Positions 16,253 to 25,635 of a stretch of 37,431 nt of DNA are shown in pieces (positions within the stretch are counted from its first letter, which is position 1; every line of letters begins with the position of its first letter). The stretch lies in NCBI GenBank assembly GCA_034180345.1, contig JAXFOQ010000007.1, forward strand, positions 1 to 37,431. Reading direction: 5' to 3'. The notes under the pieces were generated by a model that saw only the letters and a program-made list of their open reading frames with translations, had not been told where the DNA came from and did not search any database. Source of the DNA: RGIG5681 sp034180345 (lineage in GTDB: Bacteria > Bacillota_I > Bacilli_A > Erysipelotrichales > Erysipelotrichaceae). A program made the translations under genes and the position numbers.

Positions 16253-17453
16253 AAAAATATCAGAAGATGAAATTAAACAAAATGATTCAACAAATAAGCT
16301 TAATTTAAAAAATATTAAGTTTTTTGAAGAATTTAAAAATGAGTGTTTGCGTGTTTCTAAAATTGATGGAACTTTAAATCAACACGATATTATTGAAGGG
16401 TTGAATAAGTTTGATGTTGATGACAATGACACGGAAGAATTTTATGATTGGTTAAATAGTAATAATATCGAAATTGTTGAAGATGAAGATATTGAAGGTT
16501 TAATCTATGATGATGGTTATGACGATGATGCTTCTTTTAGTGAAGATGAAGATGAGGAGTTGGATAGTGATGCTTTAATTAATGCCAATTTCGGTTCTAC
16601 TAATATTTTCACCAAGATTAATGATCCCGTTAAGATGTATCTTAAAGAAATTGGTGCAGTAAACTTGCTTAAAGCTGATGAAGAAGTGAAGATTGCTAAA
16701 TTGATTGAGGAGGGTGATGAAGAAGCTCGCAATGTTTTAATTCAATCGAATTTGCGTCTAGTTGTTTCTATTGCTAAAAAATATACAGGCCGAGGAATGT
16801 TGTTTCTTGATTTAATTCAAGAGGGTAATATGGGTTTGATTAAGGCAGTTGAAAAATTCGATTATCGCAAAGGTTTTAAATTTAGTACTTACGCTACTTG
16901 GTGGATCAGACAGGCTATTACTCGTGCTATCGCTGACCAAGCTCGTACTATCAGAATTCCAGTCCATATGGTCGAAACAATTAATAAGATGAATCGTATT
17001 CAAAAGGAATTGGTCCAAGAATTAGGTAGGGATCCAAATGCCGAGGAGATTGCCAATAGAATGGGCAATTTAACACCGGAAAAGGTTCGTGATATTCAAA
17101 AGATTGCCTTAGATCCAGTTTCACTTGAAACTCCGATTGGCGAGGAAGATGATTCGCATCTTGGCGATTTTTTAGAGGATAAGGATGCTCAATCACCAGA
17201 ACAATATGCCAATGCTCAATTATTAAAATCTGAAATTAATCAAGTTTTAAAAAGTTTGACTGAGCGTGAAGAAAAGGTTTTGAGGTTGAGATTTGGTCTT
17301 GAAGATGGCAAGACTAGAACTTTGGAAGAAGTTGGTCGAGAGTTTAATGTTACTCGTGAGCGCATTCGACAAATCGAAGCCAAGGCTTTGCGCAAACTTA
17401 AACAACCCAGTCGTTCTAAACGCCTTAAGGACTTCTTGGATGATCGTTATTAA
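16224..17453 (+). CDS. rpoD: Primary sigma factor (sigma-70/SigA)
   Basis: The housekeeping sigma factor, 409 residues. An acidic linker lies at about 86-115, before region 1.2 (D-P-V-K-M-Y-L-K-E-I-G, 134-144). Region 2 with the -10-binding helix (D-L-I-Q-E-G-N-M-G-L, 196-205, then Y-A-T-W-W-I-R-Q-A-I, 223-232), region 3, and region 4.2 (V-T-R-E-R-I-R-Q-I-E, 376-385) follow. The ribosome binding site AGGAGGT lies inside dnaG. Its intact -10-recognition region fits the many TATAAT-like boxes seen in this window. It shares one base with trmK. Confidence 0.97.
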   Translation: MVKKTKTTTEKISEDEIKQNDSTNKLNLKNIKFFEEFKNECLRVSKIDGTLNQHDIIEGLNKFDVDDNDTEEFYDWLNSNNIEIVEDEDIEGLIYDDGYDDDASFSEDEDEELDSDALINANFGSTNIFTKINDPVKMYLKEIGAVNLLKADEEVKIAKLIEEGDEEARNVLIQSNLRLVVSIAKKYTGRGMLFLDLIQEGNMGLIKAVEKFDYRKGFKFSTYATWWIRQAITRAIADQARTIRIPVHMVETINKMNRIQKELVQELGRDPNAEEIANRMGNLTPEKVRDIQKIALDPVSLETPIGEEDDSHLGDFLEDKDAQSPEQYANAQLLKSEINQVLKSLTEREEKVLRLRFGLEDGKTRTLEEVGREFNVTRERIRQIEAKALRKLKQPSRSKRLKDFLDDRY

Positions 17454-18094
17454 TGAAAATATCTAAGCGTTTAATTAAAATTAGTGAATATATTGATAAG
17501 GATTCAATAGTATTTGATGTTGGCAGTGATCATGCCCTGTTGCCTTGTTATTTGATTGAAAATAATCTTGCCAGGCATGTCTATGCTGGGGATAATAAAA
17601 AAGGTCCACTAGCTAAAGCAAGCGAAAACATTAGTAGATATGGACTTAGTAAATATATCACCACTATTTTATCAAGTGGTTTGGATATGGCCGGTGATGA
17701 TGTTGATACAGTGGTGATTGCTGGGATGGGTGCTTATACAGCCCTTGATATTTTAACAAGAGCCAATTTGAGTCAGTTTAAAAAAATTATTGTTCAAGCT
17801 AATAAAGATTCAAGCTTAATCAGAAAATTTATCAGCGATAATCATTATCATATTATTGATGAAATAGTTATTTATGATGATTTCTTTTATGAGATAATTG
17901 TTTTTAATACTGAATTTGGTGAAAGTTTAAATCTTGATGAAATTAATTATGGACCAGTATTACTAGCTAAAAGGGATCTAGATTTTATTGCCTATTTAAA
18001 GTTTCAATTAACAAAATTAGAGGAGATTGTAAAAATCAATCCCTCTGAGGCTCTTATTTTAAAAATTAATGAAATTAATAGGATTTTAAAATAA
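17453..18094 (+). CDS. trmK: tRNA (adenine(22)-N1)-methyltransferase
   Basis: TrmK methylates N1 of A22 in the D-arm of Gram-positive tRNAs, using S-adenosylmethionine. 213 residues: an N-terminal Rossmann-fold methyltransferase domain with motif I F-D-V-G-S-D-H (21-27) and the family wording V-I-A-G-M-G-A (88-94), and a helical C-terminus. Position after rpoD matches many Bacilli. The ATG overlaps the rpoD stop (TAATG), and no Shine-Dalgarno is evident, so it depends on coupling. A terminator follows. Confidence 0.9.
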   Translation: MKISKRLIKISEYIDKDSIVFDVGSDHALLPCYLIENNLARHVYAGDNKKGPLAKASENISRYGLSKYITTILSSGLDMAGDDVDTVVIAGMGAYTALDILTRANLSQFKKIIVQANKDSSLIRKFISDNHYHIIDEIVIYDDFFYEIIVFNTEFGESLNLDEINYGPVLLAKRDLDFIAYLKFQLTKLEEIVKINPSEALILKINEINRILK

Positions 18095-18120
18095 TATCAT
18101 TGAGGTGATATTATTTTTTA
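18089..18120 (+). terminator. Intrinsic terminator after trmK
   Basis: AAATAATATCA (18089-18099) pairs with TGATATTATTT (18106-18116), an 11-bp stem with a 6-nt loop that runs into a T tract. It starts inside the stop codon region of trmK and ends the housekeeping block. Confidence 0.85.
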
Positions 18121-18152
18121 TTTTTGAAGTATTTATTATTTAACTATAGATA

Positions 18153-18200
18153 TTGACAATTATCAGAGTAGTAAATACAATTAATACAGATAGTACAGAA
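18153..18200 (+). promoter_or_regulatory. Strong promoter with three 9-bp repeats (GntR operator?)
   Basis: A consensus -35, TTGACA (18153-18158), a 17-nt spacer and TACAAT (18176-18181) form the best-matching promoter in the window. Over the -10 and start site run three 9-mers in tandem, AATACAATT, AATACAGAT and AGTACAGAA (18174-18200), so TACA recurs exactly every 9 bp. A near-consensus promoter with repeats over its core is what a repressed, inducible unit would show. The likely binder is the GntR protein encoded next. Confidence 0.65.
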
Positions 18201-18210
18201 AGTAGGAAGG

Positions 18211-18555
18211 ATGTTAATAAATTTAAGAGGGAAGGAACCCATTTTCCTTCAAGTTAAAAATCAAATTATTAATTATATTAAACTCGGTATCTTAAAAGCA
18301 GATGATAAACTACCTTCGGTGCGAAACCTTGCTGAAGAATTAGGGATTAACTTAAATACGGTACAAAAAGTATATAGTGAATTAGAAAGTGAAGGCTATG
18401 TCTATACTTTGAACAAAAAGGGCGTCTTTGTCGATAAGAATAATGATTGTCAGGATTATCGCCAGGATGAGGCTAAGAAGTTAATTGATAAAATAAAAAA
18501 ATCCGGGATTAGTAAAACCCAATTACTAGAAATTTTGGAGGAAGTATATAAATGA
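18211..18555 (+). CDS. GntR-family regulator, YtrA subfamily
   Basis: 114 residues. An N-terminal winged helix of the GntR type (P-S-V-R-N-L-A-E-E-L-G-I-N-L-N-T-V, about 41-57) is followed by only a short helical tail. That small size marks the YtrA subfamily, which represses ABC transporter operons and responds to cell-wall-active antibiotics in Bacillus. The start is odd: AGGAAGG (18204-18210) touches the ATG directly, leaving a short spacing. Its stop overlaps the ATPase gene by 4 bases. Likely an autorepressor of the unit through 18560-21943. Confidence 0.88.
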   Translation: MLINLRGKEPIFLQVKNQIINYIKLGILKADDKLPSVRNLAEELGINLNTVQKVYSELESEGYVYTLNKKGVFVDKNNDCQDYRQDEAKKLIDKIKKSGISKTQLLEILEEVYK

Positions 18556-19430
18556 TTGAAATTAATAATCTTAAAAAAGTTTTAGGTGATCGAGTTATCT
18601 TGGATAATCTTAATTTAAAAATTAATAGTGGTAGTATCTTTGGGCTTGTTGGTATTAATGGTGCTGGTAAAAGTACACTTTTAAGATGTGTTACTGGTAT
18701 TTTCAAACCTGAAGAAGGTAATGTATTGATCAATGGTGAAGAAGTATATGATAATTCGTATATTAAAAGTAAAATCTTTTTTGTGAATGATGAATTTTAT
18801 TTTGAAAGAAACGATACGATTAATAAAATTCGTGATATGTATAAAATGTTTTATGACTTTGATGATCAGGCTTATTTTAAATATTTGAATTTGTTTAAGT
18901 TAGATCCATCAAAACACATCAATAATTATTCCAAGGGTATGAAGCGTCAAGTATCATTATTGATGGCATTAAGCATTAAACCACAGGTATTATTGCTGGA
19001 TGAGGCCTTTGATGGCTTAGATCCACTTATTAGATTAAACTTCAAAAAAGCCTTGGGTATGCTTGTTGAGGAAGGGTCAACTATTATTATCAGTTCTCAT
19101 AATTTAAAAGAGTTGGAAGATATTTGTGATAGCTTTGGTATTCTTGATGATTCACATATTAAGACATCAGGTCAAATTGCTGATAATCTTGATAATATCC
19201 ATAAATATCAGGTAGCATTTAATGAATTTAAGGTTGTTGAAGATTTTAAAGACTTTGAAGTTATTAATTTTAGCAGTATCGGTAGAGTTAATACGCTGGT
19301 GATTAAGGGTGATAAAGAAGTGATTATGGAAAAATTAACGGCTTTAAATCCACTTTTATTAGAGGTACTTGATATTGACTTTGAAGAATTATTTATTTTT
19401 GAAGTAGAGGGAGGTAATAATAATGTTTGA
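18552..19430 (+). CDS. ABC transporter ATPase (YtrB-like)
   Basis: A 292-residue ABC ATPase. Walker A G-I-N-G-A-G-K-S-T (about 35-43), a signature variant Y-S-K-G-M-K-R-Q (about 123-130) and Walker B L-L-L-D-E-A-F-D-G-L-D (about 146-156) are all present. The S-K-G-M signature is typical of the antibiotic-efflux or bacitracin-type class rather than importers. The C-terminal roughly 80 residues are a family-specific extension. It is coupled to the GntR regulator upstream and to the permease downstream (8-base overlap). Confidence 0.9.
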   Translation: MIEINNLKKVLGDRVILDNLNLKINSGSIFGLVGINGAGKSTLLRCVTGIFKPEEGNVLINGEEVYDNSYIKSKIFFVNDEFYFERNDTINKIRDMYKMFYDFDDQAYFKYLNLFKLDPSKHINNYSKGMKRQVSLLMALSIKPQVLLLDEAFDGLDPLIRLNFKKALGMLVEEGSTIIISSHNLKELEDICDSFGILDDSHIKTSGQIADNLDNIHKYQVAFNEFKVVEDFKDFEVINFSSIGRVNTLVIKGDKEVIMEKLTALNPLLLEVLDIDFEELFIFEVEGGNNNV

Positions 19431-20904
19431 TTCAGCATATCTAAAAAATTTACTTAAAAATAATAAGAATTTAATTATCTTTTTAACGATTGTTCACTTT
19501 ATTGCCTATCCTTTTAATACCATTACTACGAATTTTATAGGTGGTCGTTTATCTTTTAATATGGTAACGGGAGCTTTTTTATTGCTTAGCATTTATTTTG
19601 TGATTGTAAATAACTATCGCTTTATGAAGAATAAGAAGGCTGTCGATACTTATTATGCGTTGCCGATTAAAAGAAATGTGATGTTTAATACTTTATTTAT
19701 TGCAACAATCGCAATGACAATCATACCGTATTTGGTGATTAATATTCCAACTGATATATTGTTGGAAGCATTGTTTAGCTCTGATTTTTCAATTGTAATC
19801 TTGGCGGTCAATAAACTATTATTTGTGATTAGTATTATTTCCTTTATGAGTTTTATGATTTTTATTAATAATCGTGCTAATCACGCTGTTGATGGCTTGA
19901 TATTAATGTTGGGGCATTCACTTTTACCAATCGTTTTCTTTTTTTCATTATCATTATTTTTCAATCGTTTTGTCTATGGGGTTAATTATGATTTCTTTGC
20001 ATATTTCCAATATTTGCCTTTGGGCGGTTTAATTGAACAAATAACTAAATTATCTACCAACCATGCTTTTTCATTTGGCAATAGTATCCATTTTATCTTT
20101 TTATTACTACTTGGCATAGTTTCATTGTATTTGGCTAAGTTCGATTTTAAAAATTATGCGCCTGAAAGAGCCGAACAACTAAGCGATAATTGGGTTGGCT
20201 ATCCGTTTTTGATTTATGGTGTAACAACGATGTTTTTGATGGGGATCATTGATGTTAATATGCCTATTTTTAAATATTTTACTTTGATGTTCTTGGTCTT
20301 TATCTTTTATTTAATTTCTAATTTTATCTATCAACGAAAAATCATCTTTAGTATTAAGAAGGTTATAGCATTTTTGATGTTGACGATTTTAGTTTTATCA
20401 TTTTGTTTCATCTTTATTAAATTTAAGGCTTTTGGAATTTCTTATATGCATCTAAGTGCTGATCGCATAGCTTTTAATCTTAGATATGTTGCGCTAAACG
20501 ATAATAATATTTATATTAGTTTTGATTCAAACGACAAGGAAGTTCACAAGGTAATTGAAGCGTTTAATGATAAGGCTACTGATTGTTATTATTCCGAAAT
20601 TAAATTATTTAATAATGATTATTCTAACATTGATAGATTAGATCATTCATCAATAATTTATCTAAATGATAAAAAGGTTATGGATGAAGGTATGGAGCTA
20701 ACAAAAATTGATACGGTTGGAATTTATAATTATAACTATTCAAAAGATTTTGTAAATAATCATATAAATGATTTTTTGATGGAAGTTAAAAAACACGAAA
20801 ATAAGTTAATTAATATTAGAATTTATATTGAAGATGAAAATTATAATTTTGATGAATTGATTAATTATTTAAAGGACTATGCTAAAAACACGAAGAAAAA
20901 TTAA
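19423..20904 (+). CDS. ABC transporter permease, unknown substrate
   Basis: 493 residues. About seven or eight predicted membrane helices occupy the first 325 residues (for example near 17-37, 45-65, 85-110, 125-145, 160-185, 215-235, 260-280 and 305-325). A soluble tail of about 165 residues follows, predicted on the outer face. The layout resembles the YtrC/D type of permease paired with YtrB-like ATPases. No closer assignment is possible. It overlaps the VanY-type gene by 26 bases, which ties transport to wall trimming in one unit. Confidence 0.75.
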   Translation: MFDSAYLKNLLKNNKNLIIFLTIVHFIAYPFNTITTNFIGGRLSFNMVTGAFLLLSIYFVIVNNYRFMKNKKAVDTYYALPIKRNVMFNTLFIATIAMTIIPYLVINIPTDILLEALFSSDFSIVILAVNKLLFVISIISFMSFMIFINNRANHAVDGLILMLGHSLLPIVFFFSLSLFFNRFVYGVNYDFFAYFQYLPLGGLIEQITKLSTNHAFSFGNSIHFIFLLLLGIVSLYLAKFDFKNYAPERAEQLSDNWVGYPFLIYGVTTMFLMGIIDVNMPIFKYFTLMFLVFIFYLISNFIYQRKIIFSIKKVIAFLMLTILVLSFCFIFIKFKAFGISYMHLSADRIAFNLRYVALNDNNIYISFDSNDKEVHKVIEAFNDKATDCYYSEIKLFNNDYSNIDRLDHSSIIYLNDKKVMDEGMELTKIDTVGIYNYNYSKDFVNNHINDFLMEVKKHENKLINIRIYIEDENYNFDELINYLKDYAKNTKKN

Positions 20905-21943
20905 ATGTGGATATTTAATAATTTTATTAGTGATTGTGTTTGGTGCTACTTTGGTTGTGATAAATCATCTTAGAAGTCCTTTTACCAAGAAGGGTTATTC
21001 GCTTGTTCAAACGACAGTTTTCAGTTTTTTAAATCACGATGATCAACAAGATATTCTCACAAGAGATTATCATCAACAATATTTTGAGATCTTATTCAAT
21101 AAAAAATATATGATTGAAAATAGTGTTAAATATCGAGAATTTATGGACCATAATCCTGATGCGGATATTGGGGCAGTTGTTTACTGTGTTAATAACAACA
21201 TTGACTATGAGTATTATTTAACGATTAATGATAATCTTTATGCCAAGGATCCATATTATTTAAAAAGGAATTATCAGCGCTATGTTGAATATGCAAGCTA
21301 TAGCGGTAGTGAAGATATTAGAGATGTTGTTGCTAGCGTTAATTGTGGTATTGATCGTAAACGCTATGTCGATGCGATTAAAACAGATACTTCTTATGGT
21401 AAGTTAATGCTTGTGAATAGGTATCATTATTTAGAAGATGACTATGAACCTGATAATTTAGTCCCAATTGATCGTGATTATGGAATTGATCTAATTGATC
21501 AAGAAGTTTATCAACAATATGTTAAAATGTTTAATGATATGAAAGATATGGGACTGAATATTTACGGCAATAGTCCTTATCGCAATTATCAACTTCAAAA
21601 TGAAGTTTTTGAAGAACAGTCTGATAGATATGGTTTAGATTATGCGAATAATTATGTGGCTAAACCAGGCTTTAGTGAACATCAAACAGGATTGGCGATT
21701 GATTTTATTTCTAAGAATAATCCCGATGTTGGCTTTGTTTATACCGATGAATATCAATGGCTTAAAAATAATGCTCATAAATATGGTTTTATTGAGCGTT
21801 ATCAAGAGGGGTATGAAAAATATACTGGCTTTAATCCGGAGAGTTGGCACTATCGTTATGTTGGCAAAGAGGTAGCTAAATATCTTTATCAGCATCAGAT
21901 AACATTTGATGAATATTATGAATATTTTGTGTTGGGAGAATGA
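20879..21943 (+). CDS. D-alanyl-D-alanine carboxypeptidase, VanY/M15B family
   Basis: A membrane-anchored zinc peptidase of 354 residues that removes the terminal D-Ala from peptidoglycan stem peptides. One N-terminal helix (about 10-28) follows a basic start, giving an extracellular body. Residues 35-195 are a Tyr/Asp-rich region I do not recognise. The M15B catalytic domain is at about 200-345, with S-E-H-Q-T-G-L-A-I-D (266-275: zinc ligands His268 and Asp275) and E-S-W-H (321-324: Glu321 catalytic, His324 ligand). It is co-translated with the ABC permease, and ligA follows at once. VanY-type activity is known in glycopeptide resistance, but most chromosomal homologues are ordinary wall enzymes. 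Confidence 0.88.
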   Translation: MLKTRRKIKCGYLIILLVIVFGATLVVINHLRSPFTKKGYSLVQTTVFSFLNHDDQQDILTRDYHQQYFEILFNKKYMIENSVKYREFMDHNPDADIGAVVYCVNNNIDYEYYLTINDNLYAKDPYYLKRNYQRYVEYASYSGSEDIRDVVASVNCGIDRKRYVDAIKTDTSYGKLMLVNRYHYLEDDYEPDNLVPIDRDYGIDLIDQEVYQQYVKMFNDMKDMGLNIYGNSPYRNYQLQNEVFEEQSDRYGLDYANNYVAKPGFSEHQTGLAIDFISKNNPDVGFVYTDEYQWLKNNAHKYGFIERYQEGYEKYTGFNPESWHYRYVGKEVAKYLYQHQITFDEYYEYFVLGE

Positions 21944-21945
21944 TA

Positions 21946-23925
21946 ATGAGTAAGGAAAGACTGCTTAAATTAAGAAAAGATTTAGAACGATATAGTCATG
22001 AATATTATACTTTAGATGCACCTAGTATTAGTGATTATGAGTATGATCGTTTATTTTGTGAGTTACAGAAATTAGAAGATGAGTATCCTGAATTAGATGA
22101 TCCTAATAGTCCTACCAAAAGAGTTGGTGGAGTGGTATTGAGTAATTTTGAAAAGGTCGTTCATAAGCAAGCGATGTTATCGCTGGAAGATGTTTTCAGC
22201 ATTGATGAATTAAGGACTTGGGTTGAAAAATTAACCAATACTTATGGGAAGATAAGATTTTCACTGGAGCATAAAATTGATGGTTTGGCAGTTTGTCTTT
22301 ATTATGAAAATGGTCGATTTGTAAGGGCGGCAACCAGGGGTGATGGCAGTGTTGGAGAGGATGTTACCAACAATGTGCGGACAATTAAAAGTATCCCGAT
22401 GTATATCAATTATTTAGCTGACTATGAAATAAGAGGCGAAGTATATATGCCTAAAGCCTCTTTTAAGAAATTGAATGCTGAAAGACAGGATCTCGGTTTA
22501 GAATTATTCGCAAACCCCCGTAATGCAGCTGCTGGTTCAATTAGACAATTAGACAGTTCAATAGCGGCCAAAAGAGGATTGGAAGGTTATTGGTACCATG
22601 TTACTAAAGATTTAGAAGACAGTCATTACCACTCACTTTTAAAGGCTAAAGAATTGGGTTTTAGAATTAATCAGGATACAAAGGTTTATGATGATCCTGA
22701 AAAAATGTATGAACATATTATTGAAATGACCCAATTAAGGAATGATTTACCCTATGAGATAGATGGCATGGTTATCAAAGTTGATGATTATGCCTTACAA
22801 CAAAAAATCGGTTATACTTCAAGAAATCCTAAATGGGCTATTGCCTATAAATTTCCTGCTGAAGAAGCACTTACTAAACTTGAAGATATTTTTATTACCG
22901 TCGGTAGAACAGGAAAATGTACACCTAATGCCAAATTAACACCAGTTAAACTTGCTGGGACAAAGGTTGGTTATGCCACATTACATAATGAAGATATGAT
23001 TAAGGATAAGGATGTTCGAATTGGCGATATGGTTGTGGTTCGTAAGGCTGGGGATATTATTCCAGAGGTGGTATCATCGCTTAGAAAAATGCGCGATGGT
23101 AGTCAAAGACCCTATATTTTTCCAAGTTTTTGTCCTATTTGTGGCTCAAAAATTATTAGATATAAAGATGAGGCTAATCATTATTGTGTAAATTCCGATT
23201 GTCCTGCTAAGGTTTGTGAATCAATTGCTCATTTTGCATCGCGTGATGCCATGGAGATTGAAGGCTTAGGAATTTCAACAGTTAATAAATTTTATGAAGC
23301 GGGTATCCTTAAAAATATTGAGGATATATATACTTTAAAGGATAAAAAAGCCATGATTTTAGCCTTGGATAGAACTGGTCTTAAATCATTTGAAAATTTA
23401 ATTACCGCCATCGAAAATTCTAAGATGAATACCTTGGATAAATTGTTGTTTGGTCTTGGTATTAGACAGGTAGGGGTTAAGGCTGGTAAATTATTGGCTA
23501 AAAATTTTAAGAATATTGATAATTTGATGAAGGCAAGTATTGAAGAACTATCAGCTATCCGAGATATTGGCGATGTTAGTGCTAAGATTATTTATGATTT
23601 TTTTAATGATGAACATAATATCTTGATGATTGAAAAATTAAAGTCATATGGTCTAAATATGCATTATGATAGCCAAATGGTTAATCCAAATTCATTTTTT
23701 GTGGATAAAATAATTGTACTTACAGGTACGCTTAAAAATTACACCAGAAAGGAGGCTGAAAATTTATTGGAAGGTTTAGGTGCTAAAATGACATCGTCAG
23801 TATCTAAAAAGACAGATCTTGTTGTTTATGGAAATGAAGCCGGCAGTAAACTTGTCAAGGCCAATCAATTAGGCATTAAAACCTTAAATGAAACGGAATT
23901 TATCGAAATTCTTAACAATAAATGA
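21946..23925 (+). CDS. ligA: NAD-dependent DNA ligase
   Basis: LigA seals nicks in replication and repair, using NAD. 659 residues, full length. The adenylation domain carries the K-I-D-G motif (Lys110) after S-L-E-H. An OB fold, a Cys4 zinc finger (C-P-I-C and C-x-x-x-x-C in C-V-N-S-D-C), helix-hairpin-helix repeats and a C-terminal BRCT domain (last about 78 residues) follow. I place the start at the ATG at 21946, because GGGAG (21934-21938) is 7 bases upstream; the ATG at 21940 would leave one base. pcrA, often beside ligA, is absent. Confidence 0.96.
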   Translation: MSKERLLKLRKDLERYSHEYYTLDAPSISDYEYDRLFCELQKLEDEYPELDDPNSPTKRVGGVVLSNFEKVVHKQAMLSLEDVFSIDELRTWVEKLTNTYGKIRFSLEHKIDGLAVCLYYENGRFVRAATRGDGSVGEDVTNNVRTIKSIPMYINYLADYEIRGEVYMPKASFKKLNAERQDLGLELFANPRNAAAGSIRQLDSSIAAKRGLEGYWYHVTKDLEDSHYHSLLKAKELGFRINQDTKVYDDPEKMYEHIIEMTQLRNDLPYEIDGMVIKVDDYALQQKIGYTSRNPKWAIAYKFPAEEALTKLEDIFITVGRTGKCTPNAKLTPVKLAGTKVGYATLHNEDMIKDKDVRIGDMVVVRKAGDIIPEVVSSLRKMRDGSQRPYIFPSFCPICGSKIIRYKDEANHYCVNSDCPAKVCESIAHFASRDAMEIEGLGISTVNKFYEAGILKNIEDIYTLKDKKAMILALDRTGLKSFENLITAIENSKMNTLDKLLFGLGIRQVGVKAGKLLAKNFKNIDNLMKASIEELSAIRDIGDVSAKIIYDFFNDEHNILMIEKLKSYGLNMHYDSQMVNPNSFFVDKIIVLTGTLKNYTRKEAENLLEGLGAKMTSSVSKKTDLVVYGNEAGSKLVKANQLGIKTLNETEFIEILNNK

Positions 23926-23931
23926 TAAAAT
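23923..23931 (+). promoter_or_regulatory. Extended -10 box of gatC
   Basis: TGA-TAAAAT ends 7 bases before the ATG of gatC and overlaps the ligA stop codon. No Shine-Dalgarno stands before gatC, so a near-leaderless transcript is likely. Confidence 0.5.
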
Positions 23932-23938
23932 ATTGGTT

Positions 23939-24226
23939 ATGGAAAATAAAATAAATTATGAAAAATTAGCTCATTCATTGATGTTTAAAATTGATGAAAA
24001 TGATTTGAAAGTTATTACAGCGGAGTTTGAGTATTTAGAAAGTCAACTACAATTATTAGATGCTATAGATACTGAAGGTGTTGAAGCAATGGTCTATCCT
24101 TTTGAAAAGCCTGTAGCATATTTAAGAGAAGATGAAGTTGATCATGTGCTTGATAAAGATGAGGTTTTGGCAAATGCCAAGCATACAAAAGAGGGTCATT
24201 TTGTGGTTCCTAAGGTGGTGAAATAA
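23939..24226 (+). CDS. gatC: Glutamyl-tRNA(Gln)/aspartyl-tRNA(Asn) amidotransferase subunit C
   Basis: GatC is the small stabilising subunit that wraps GatA and GatB. It has 95 residues, the usual size. N-terminal helices (Y-E-K-L-A-H-S-L-M-F) and the C-terminal L-R-E-D-E-V, then V-P-K-V-V, match the family. The frame is open for 17 codons further upstream, but those lie within ligA, so the ATG at 23939 is chosen. Its stop shares one base with the gatA start. Confidence 0.92.
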   Translation: MENKINYEKLAHSLMFKIDENDLKVITAEFEYLESQLQLLDAIDTEGVEAMVYPFEKPVAYLREDEVDHVLDKDEVLANAKHTKEGHFVVPKVVK

Positions 24227-25635
24227 TGGGATTTAAGGAATATTTTAAACTTGATGAAAATCAAAGGTGTTTAGACAGTTATCAAAAATGCGTTAAGTAT
24301 CAGGATAAATTAAATGCCTCAATTACTTTAGTTGATCCAAGTGCTGCTCTTGAGGGTGTTTCTAAAGGTAAATTATTTAAGTTACCCTATGCCTTAAAGG
24401 ATAATGTTAGTACTAAGGGTATTTTAACTACTGCTGGATCAAAGATATTGGATAATTATCTTCCAGTTTATGATGCTACTATTTATCAAAAGCTTAATAA
24501 GGCAGGGGCTGTCCTTGTTTCAAAAGCCAGTATGGATGAATTGGCGATGGGTGGTAATAATAAGAGTTCTTATATCGGACCTTGTCTTAACCCTTATGAT
24601 TTAAAGCGTATTTCAGGGGGGTCGAGTGGCGGTAGTGCGGTTCTTGTGGCAAGTGGTGCGGTACCATTTGCGATTGGCAGTGATACTGGCGACAGCGTTA
24701 GAAAACCAGCATCATTTTGTGGGGTTGTCGGTGTTAAGCCAACCTATGGTCGTATATCAAGATATGGGGTTATTCCCTATGCTAATTCATTGGACCATGT
24801 TGGGTATTTTACCACCAATGTTGAAGATGCTGCTTTATTGCTTGAAGTTTTAGCTGGTCGTGATGATAGAGATATAACTTCTGCTGATCTTCCGGTTTTA
24901 GAATACTGTAAATTACTTACAGGCGATGTTAGGGGCAAAAAGATTTTGATATTTGATACTGTATTGGAAGCGATGAAAAAACACCCCCAAACTATTGAAC
25001 TCTTTAATAAGATAATTGCAGGTTTAGAGGGAAAAGGGGCGATTATTAAGCATATGAGTCTTGATAAAAATCTGGCCAAGGCTATTTTTCCAACATATTA
25101 TGTTATTGCTAATTGTGAGGCTAGTGCCAATCATGCCAATCTTGATGGTTTGCGTTTTGGACATACAGTTGATGGAGAAACGATGGAAGACATCGTCATT
25201 AATACTAGAACCAGAGGCTTTGATTCACTTATTAAAAAACGCTTTTTAGTTGGTGCTTATAGTTTGAATGATCAAAATCAAGAATTAATTTATCGTAAGG
25301 CTCAAAAGGTTAGAAGACTTATTGTGGAAGCCTATAATAAAGAATTAAATGAAGCTGATTGTGTGCTTGCACCATGTAGTGCCTCTGGGGCTTTAAAACT
25401 TTCTGAACAAGTAAATGATGTTTTAAGTGATGAATATTTGATTGGTGAAAATTATATGGCGATTGCTAATTTTGCTGGTCTGCCAAGTATGAGTGTGCCG
25501 ATGGGCTATCTTAATGAATTACCTATCGGTATCAATATTACTGCCAAAGCTTTTGATGAAGTGGGAATGTTTGACATTGCACAAGCGATTGAAGATATTA
25601 CAGGCTTAAAAGATCGAGTAAAGGAGGATTTCTAA
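24226..25635 (+). CDS. gatA: Glutamyl-tRNA(Gln)/aspartyl-tRNA(Asn) amidotransferase subunit A
   Basis: The amidase subunit that frees ammonia from glutamine for GatB. 469 residues. The Ser-cisSer-Lys triad is intact by spacing: Lys58 (A-L-K-D-N), cis-Ser133 in the G-G-S-S-G-G-S loop and nucleophile Ser157 (G-S-D-T-G-D-S). The Asp in T-G-D-S replaces the common Gly, a variant I associate with Mollicutes-like lineages. It is coupled to gatC and abuts gatB. Confidence 0.96.
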   Translation: MGFKEYFKLDENQRCLDSYQKCVKYQDKLNASITLVDPSAALEGVSKGKLFKLPYALKDNVSTKGILTTAGSKILDNYLPVYDATIYQKLNKAGAVLVSKASMDELAMGGNNKSSYIGPCLNPYDLKRISGGSSGGSAVLVASGAVPFAIGSDTGDSVRKPASFCGVVGVKPTYGRISRYGVIPYANSLDHVGYFTTNVEDAALLLEVLAGRDDRDITSADLPVLEYCKLLTGDVRGKKILIFDTVLEAMKKHPQTIELFNKIIAGLEGKGAIIKHMSLDKNLAKAIFPTYYVIANCEASANHANLDGLRFGHTVDGETMEDIVINTRTRGFDSLIKKRFLVGAYSLNDQNQELIYRKAQKVRRLIVEAYNKELNEADCVLAPCSASGALKLSEQVNDVLSDEYLIGENYMAIANFAGLPSMSVPMGYLNELPIGINITAKAFDEVGMFDIAQAIEDITGLKDRVKEDF

